Of a stretch of 64,000 bases of DNA, positions 59,813 to 64,000 are shown in pieces. Position numbers and translations under genes: made by a program. The DNA comes from CAVRCA01 sp963719345 (GTDB lineage: Bacteria; Pseudomonadota; Alphaproteobacteria; Acetobacterales; Acetobacteraceae), in contig CAVRCA010000004.1 of NCBI GenBank assembly GCA_963719345.1, positions 310,001 to 374,000 of the forward strand, given 5' to 3'. The first letter of the stretch is position 1. The number at the start of each line of letters is the position of its first letter. The notes beneath the pieces are model-generated. The model saw only the letters and a list, made by a program, of their open reading frames with translations. It was not told the DNA's origin and ran no database searches.

Positions 59813-60826
59813 TCAGCTTGCCGCGGCACCCCGGCTCGCCATGCGGGCGGCCGCCGGGGGCGTGCCCGCCCGCGGCCAGGTCGACCGCTCGTCGAGGAAC
59901 CACTCGGCGCGTTCCTCGCCGTTGCGCAGCAACTGTTCGATGAAAGCGGGGCTGCGGTCGAATTTCGAGGGATAGTCGAGATCTTGGATCCCGAGCTCGA
60001 CGACGCGGATGCGGATCGGCTTGTAGCGCTCGGCGAGCGACGGATAACCGACGAGCAGCTTGTTGATCGTCTCGATGAAGTAGAGTTCCTGACCCAACGA
60101 GAGATTGCCCGACAGCTCGTTGCGCCGGTTGGTGATGTCCGGGATCGAACGCGGCTCCTCCGTGCGGACTTGCGGGTTGATCTGCACCACCCAGACCTCG
60201 TCGGGCACCTCGGCAAAATCCGTGAACTCCCGGATCGGCGGGTTGGTGCTGAACAACCCGTCCCAGAACAGCGTGTTGTGGGCGTGGACGGCGCGGAACA
60301 GCGGCGGCACCGCCGCCGAGGCGATCAGGTCGTCGTAGCTGATCGCCTCTCCCTCGAAGATCGTGCGCTCGCCGCTGACGATGTCGGTCGCCCCGACGAG
60401 GAGCTTGGGGCGGCTGCGACGCGCGGCATCCGTCGGCAGTCGTTCAAGGTCGAAGTGGCGGGCGAGCAACGCCCGGAGCTCCGGCTCGGCCACCGGTTCG
60501 TAGAGATAGGGGCTGACCTCCGCCGTGACGGGCAGGCGCGCCAACCAGAGAGCCCAGGCATTGGTGGCGGCGTCGACCGGGTCGCGCGCTTCGAGGTCGT
60601 GCCAGAACGACGTCAGGCGAGCGATCGCGTCATCCTCCCCCCGGCTGATCAGACCGGCCCAGGCAAGGGCCGCGCACATCGCGCCGCCCGAGGTGCCGCT
60701 CAGCGCGAGGAGATGAAAACGGTCGCGCAGGCCCGGGCCGAGCAGCCGGCGCAAGACACCGGCCGCAAACGCCGCATGACTGCCGCCGCCCTGACAGGCA
60801 ATCGCCACCCGGGGAATATTGGCCAT
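59813..60826 (-). CDS. Patatin-like phospholipase
   Basis: A 337-residue lipid acyl hydrolase with the oxyanion motif QGGGSHAAFAAGVL, the nucleophile serine in LSGTSGGAMCAAL, and the catalytic aspartate in WDGLFSTNPPI. The start is at MANIPRVAIACQGG; a longer frame to 60952 includes an unrelated leader. No signal peptide; cytoplasmic. It converges with the GH3 gene. Confidence 0.88.
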   Translation of the reverse strand: MANIPRVAIACQGGGSHAAFAAGVLRRLLGPGLRDRFHLLALSGTSGGAMCAALAWAGLISRGEDDAIARLTSFWHDLEARDPVDAATNAWALWLARLPVTAEVSPYLYEPVAEPELRALLARHFDLERLPTDAARRSRPKLLVGATDIVSGERTIFEGEAISYDDLIASAAVPPLFRAVHAHNTLFWDGLFSTNPPIREFTDFAEVPDEVWVVQINPQVRTEEPRSIPDITNRRNELSGNLSLGQELYFIETINKLLVGYPSLAERYKPIRIRVVELGIQDLDYPSKFDRSPAFIEQLLRNGEERAEWFLDERSTWPRAGTPPAAARMASRGAAAS

Positions 60827-60954
60827 TCTTCTCTCCGTCACACCCCGTCGTTGCCGGCTCGACTGGCGCGACTGGCAATCCATCCTGCCCGCCAAGCAGA
60901 ACCTGGCATAGATGCCCGGCTTAGTCCGGCATGACGAGATCGGAGGAAACACAC

Positions 60955-61725
60955 ATGGCAGAAATGTCCGCCACCTATCCGAGCCTGCGCGATCGTGTCG
61001 TGTTCGTCACCGGCGGCGGCAGCGGGATCGGGGCCGCCGAGGTGGAGTACTTCGCCCAGCAGGGTGCGCGCGTCGCCTTCGTCGACATTGCGCAGGAAGC
61101 ATCCGAGGCCCTTTGCGCGCGACTTGGCGCCGCCGGGCCGCCCGCGCCGTTCTTCCAGCGCTGCGACATCACCGACGTTGCGGCGCTGCAGGGCGCGATC
61201 GCCGAGGTGGCGCGTCGGCTGGGGCCGGTGACGGTGCTGGTAAACAACGCCGCCAACGATCAGCGGCACCGCTGGGAGGACATGACCCCGGCGTACTGGG
61301 ACGAGCGTCTCGCGATCAATCTGCGTCACCAGTTTTTCGCGATCCAGGCGGTCGCGCCGATGATGCGCGAAGCCGGCGGCGGTTCGATCGTCAATTTCGG
61401 CTCGTCGAGCTGGCATATGAGCGAAGGCGGCATGCCCGCCTACACGACGGCGAAAGCGGCCGTCGAGGGACTGACGCGCGGCATGGCGCGCGACCTCGGG
61501 CCCGACAACATCCGGGTGAACTGCGTCATTCCGGGCTGGATCATGACCGAGCGCCAGATCACGCTCTGGCTGACCCCCGAAGCCGAGGCGAACCTGATGC
61601 GGTCGCAATGCCTCAAGGAGAAAGTCATGCCGGCCGATGTCGCCCGCCTCGTGCTGTGGCTGGCGGCCGATGACAGCCGGATGTGCACGAGCCAACTCTG
61701 GGTCGTCGACGGCGGCCGGATGTAG
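60955..61725 (+). CDS. Short-chain dehydrogenase/reductase
   Basis: A 256-residue classical SDR. NAD-binding TGGGSGIG, NNAAND, catalytic serine region FGSSSWHM, and Y-x3-K in YTTAKAAVEG. Ends SQLWVVDGGRM. ATG at 60955 is preferred because GGAGG lies 7-8 nt before it; an ATG at 60931 has no such site. The substrate alcohol or sugar is unknown. It diverges from the patatin gene by 128 bp. Confidence 0.9.
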   Translation: MAEMSATYPSLRDRVVFVTGGGSGIGAAEVEYFAQQGARVAFVDIAQEASEALCARLGAAGPPAPFFQRCDITDVAALQGAIAEVARRLGPVTVLVNNAANDQRHRWEDMTPAYWDERLAINLRHQFFAIQAVAPMMREAGGGSIVNFGSSSWHMSEGGMPAYTTAKAAVEGLTRGMARDLGPDNIRVNCVIPGWIMTERQITLWLTPEAEANLMRSQCLKEKVMPADVARLVLWLAADDSRMCTSQLWVVDGGRM

Positions 61726-61741
61726 GTTTTTCGCCGCGATC

Positions 61742-62767
61742 CTATCGCCCGGCGAACATGGCGCGCAGGCGTGGCGCGACATCGCGGGCGAACCGTTCGA
61801 GACTGGGGTTCATCTGGTCCGGGCGGAGCCCGGGCGGTACGGCCCATGTGACCAGATCGGTCAGTCCGTAGTCGCGGATGAAGGATGCGAGTTCCCGGAC
61901 GCAGTGCTCGACATCGCCGACCACCCAGGTCTGCGGAATGCGTTCTTCCTCGGTGATGTCGGCGACGCCGCCGTGACCGCCGCTCTCCTCGCGGAAGCGG
62001 CTGTAGACCTCCATGCGTCGACGCTCGGCGGCGCGTACGGGAGCCCAGTCACGCGCCCGGTCGTCGGTCACCAGGCAGGAACGGATGATGCCGACCCGGT
62101 GGTCGGCCGGGTCGCGGCCCTCCGCCCGCAGCGCGGCCTGCCACGGGTCGAGCGCGCGCGAGCGCGGCCCCTGGGGCAGCAGGTTGGCGCCGAACCTTGC
62201 CGCCCGCAACGCGCCCGGCTCGGACATTGCGGCGACCCAGAGGGGCGGACCGCCAGCCTGCACGTAGCCCGGCGTGATCCGCACGTCGGCAAAGTCGTAG
62301 CGCTTGCCGGCAAAGCTGAACCGTTCGCCGCTGAAGGCGCGACGCAGCACCTCCAATCCCTCGTCGGTCAGCGACACGCGCCGCGACACCGGCAGTCCAA
62401 AACCGCGAAACTCATGCGGCGCGTAACCCATGCCGACACCGATCTCGACACGGCCGTTGCTGATGTTGTCGAGCACCGCAAGATCCTCGGCAAGCCGGAT
62501 CGGGTGGTTGAACGGCAGCAGGCACACGTCGCAGGAGAACCGGATTCTTTGGGTGCGCGACGCCATCGCGCTGGCGACCGGAATCCAGGACGGCAGGTAG
62601 CCGTCGTCGACGAAATGGTGCTCGGTGAACCAGACAAGGTCGAGCCCCAGGCCGTCCAGCCAGGCGACCTGGTCGATGATCGCGGCGTAGAGGTCCGGGT
62701 TGCTCATGCCGGATTCCGGCGGATTGCGGAAATCGTAGACCACCCCGAGCCGCAGCTTATGCGTCAT
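61742..62767 (-). CDS. LLM-class flavin-dependent oxidoreductase
   Basis: A 341-residue bacterial luciferase-like monooxygenase. N-terminal LVWFTEHHFVDDGYLP with the EHHF motif, RIRFSCDVCLLPFNHPIRLAED, and NGRVEIGVGMGY typical of the family. It uses FMNH2 or F420 with a reductase. The substrate is unknown. The start is at MTHKLRLGVVYDFRN. It converges on the SDR gene with 16 bp between the stops. Confidence 0.85.
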   Translation of the reverse strand: MTHKLRLGVVYDFRNPPESGMSNPDLYAAIIDQVAWLDGLGLDLVWFTEHHFVDDGYLPSWIPVASAMASRTQRIRFSCDVCLLPFNHPIRLAEDLAVLDNISNGRVEIGVGMGYAPHEFRGFGLPVSRRVSLTDEGLEVLRRAFSGERFSFAGKRYDFADVRITPGYVQAGGPPLWVAAMSEPGALRAARFGANLLPQGPRSRALDPWQAALRAEGRDPADHRVGIIRSCLVTDDRARDWAPVRAAERRRMEVYSRFREESGGHGGVADITEEERIPQTWVVGDVEHCVRELASFIRDYGLTDLVTWAVPPGLRPDQMNPSLERFARDVAPRLRAMFAGR

Positions 62768-62806
62768 GGCGCCTTGCTCCACTCCCGTCGCTAGTCGTGC
62801 GACCGC

Positions 62807-64000
62807 TCACGCCTTTGACGCGGCCGCTCCGATCGCCTGCAGCCGCAGCCGCTCATAGTCCTGCTTGTCGACCGGAACCGCATCCCGGTGACCCAAATCG
62901 TGAACGTGGACCCGATAGGTCTCGCGCGCACTCCAGGCCGCAGCCGCCGCGATGGCCGTCACGCCGAAGGTGATGGCCCCGATGATGAGCGGAATGTTGG
63001 TCGAGCCCGGCGGCGCCACCAACGCGAACAAGGCCGGAAGCAGGGCCGTGATCGTCGTTCCCACGTTCTGTGCGATCGACATTGCGGTGACCCGAACCCG
63101 CGTCTGGAACAGTTCCGGGTAGAAGCTTGGGAAGATCGCGTTGTAGCCCTGGTAGACGATGCCCCACATCAGCAGCGAGAGGACGATCGCCAGCGGCACG
63201 CTCTCGATGCTGATCGCGTAGAGATAGGCGAATGACAGCAGGCCGCTGCCGAGCGCGCCGACGATGATGGGCGGCCGCCGGCCGATCCGGTCGGACAGGT
63301 TGCCGACATAGGGAATGACGGCCACCGCCATGATGTTCCCCAGCACCGGAATCCAAAGATACACGTCCGGGTGGAACCCGATCCCATAAGCCTTCTGCAC
63401 CGCGTAGGCCGCGCCGAAAATGGCGGTCACGACAGGGATCACGTTCATCAGGGCCATGCAGACGACCCGCAGCATGTCGTCCCAGCTCAGCCTGAACGCA
63501 TCCTTGATCGGTGCGCTCGGCACGGCGCCTTTGGCGCCCTCCTCGGCAAAGGCCGGGGTCTCATCGACCTCGCGACGGATGATGTAACCCGCGACGATGA
63601 CCACGAAACTGAGGAGGAACGGGATGCGCCAGCCCCAGGCGTTGAAGGCATCCTGGGGCATGAAGCGGGCCAGCGGCAGGAACACGGCAGCGGCCAGGAT
63701 CTGACCGGCCTGCACGCCCTGGAGGGAAAAGCTGGCGAAGAAGCCGCGCCGGCCGAACGGCGCGTGCTCGAGGATCATGGAGCTGGAGCCGGAGATCTCG
63801 CCGGCGACGGCGAAGCCTTGGACCAGGCGCACGATGACCAGCAGCACCGGCGCGAGTACCCCGACCTGGTGATAGGTCGGCAATAGCCCGACGGCGATGG
63901 TCGAGAAACCCATCAGGAACATGCAGACGAGCAGCACCTGCTTGCGGCCGTGGGTGTCGCCGAAGTGACCGAGGACGAAGGCGCCGATCGGCCGTGCGAC
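62807..64000 (-). CDS. MFS transporter, metabolite:H+ symporter (MHS) family, partial
   Basis: The 3' part of a 12-helix major facilitator: about 398 residues are visible, and the 5' end lies past base 64000. At least ten membrane segments and the MHS-family motif GHFGDTHGRKQ between helices 2 and 3 are seen, near the window end. The segment RLVQGFAVAGEISGSSSMILEH is split as RLVQGFAVAGEISGSS, typical of proline/betaine, citrate and related proton symporters. A conserved acidic residue lies there. The substrate is not resolved. Its neighbours (SDR, LLM oxidoreductase) hint at catabolism of a small organic compound. Confidence 0.85.
   Translation of the reverse strand, partial: VARPIGAFVLGHFGDTHGRKQVLLVCMFLMGFSTIAVGLLPTYHQVGVLAPVLLVIVRLVQGFAVAGEISGSSSMILEHAPFGRRGFFASFSLQGVQAGQILAAAVFLPLARFMPQDAFNAWGWRIPFLLSFVVIVAGYIIRREVDETPAFAEEGAKGAVPSAPIKDAFRLSWDDMLRVVCMALMNVIPVVTAIFGAAYAVQKAYGIGFHPDVYLWIPVLGNIMAVAVIPYVGNLSDRIGRRPPIIVGALGSGLLSFAYLYAISIESVPLAIVLSLLMWGIVYQGYNAIFPSFYPELFQTRVRVTAMSIAQNVGTTITALLPALFALVAPPGSTNIPLIIGAITFGVTAIAAAAAWSARETYRVHVHDLGHRDAVPVDKQDYERLRLQAIGAAASKA

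Overview
The window is GC-rich (about 70 percent by eye) and densely coding. Its gene content fits an alphaproteobacterium, most plausibly Acetobacteraceae/Rhodospirillales. That placement is inferred from protein families and composition, because there is no rRNA or other firm marker. Many conserved genes are interrupted by single-base frameshifts while both halves still match one family. I read most of these as sequence errors, not decay, and give the full gene span with the shift position.

Layout. 1-8.2 kb: end of a universal stress protein, a PAP2 phosphatase, a two-domain sulfite-oxidase-fold protein, an aldehyde dehydrogenase, a peptide-type solute-binding protein, a fatty acid desaturase, and a broken beta-helix/carbohydrate-binding protein. 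8.9-20.7 kb: a hybrid histidine kinase, a TPP enzyme, a DapA-family lyase with a YcgN-like protein, a globin-coupled chemoreceptor, a phosphodiesterase, a SYLF protein, and an ABC-2 exporter with a histidine phosphatase. 20.8-25 kb: a protein phosphatase, then a minus-strand operon whose last gene is a GrdB-like selenoprotein read through an in-frame TGA, then a haloacid-dehalogenase-type protein. 26-29 kb: molybdate uptake (modABC) with divergent modE. 29-36.3 kb: dapB, a Ni/Co permease, ygfZ, a glycosyltransferase, an asparagine synthetase and a dihydroorotase. 36.5-48.2 kb: a giant repeat adhesin of about 3,390 codons and, just upstream, an autotransporter-type O-heptosyltransferase. 48.3-54.1 kb: a formate dehydrogenase locus with a selenocysteine catalytic subunit. 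54.1-56.7 kb: a degraded toxin-antitoxin pair, tRNA-Sec (selC) and selB. 56.7-64 kb: a DUF218 protein, a GH3 beta-glucosidase, a patatin, an SDR, an LLM flavin oxidoreductase and an MHS-family transporter cut by the window end.

How it fits together. The most coherent theme is selenocysteine plus molybdenum. ModABC/ModE supply molybdate for the formate dehydrogenase, and SelB and tRNA-Sec decode the two UGA codons. Both UGAs are followed, after exactly 11 nt, by a stem with a 5-nt loop, as in the known E. coli fdhF element. selA and selD are not in the window. The second theme is a surface system: a heptosyltransferase of the Aah/TibC type feeding a giant protein with AIDA-like strand-loop-strand repeats, about 17-18 Ig-like repeats and an RTX-like C-terminus instead of a beta-barrel.
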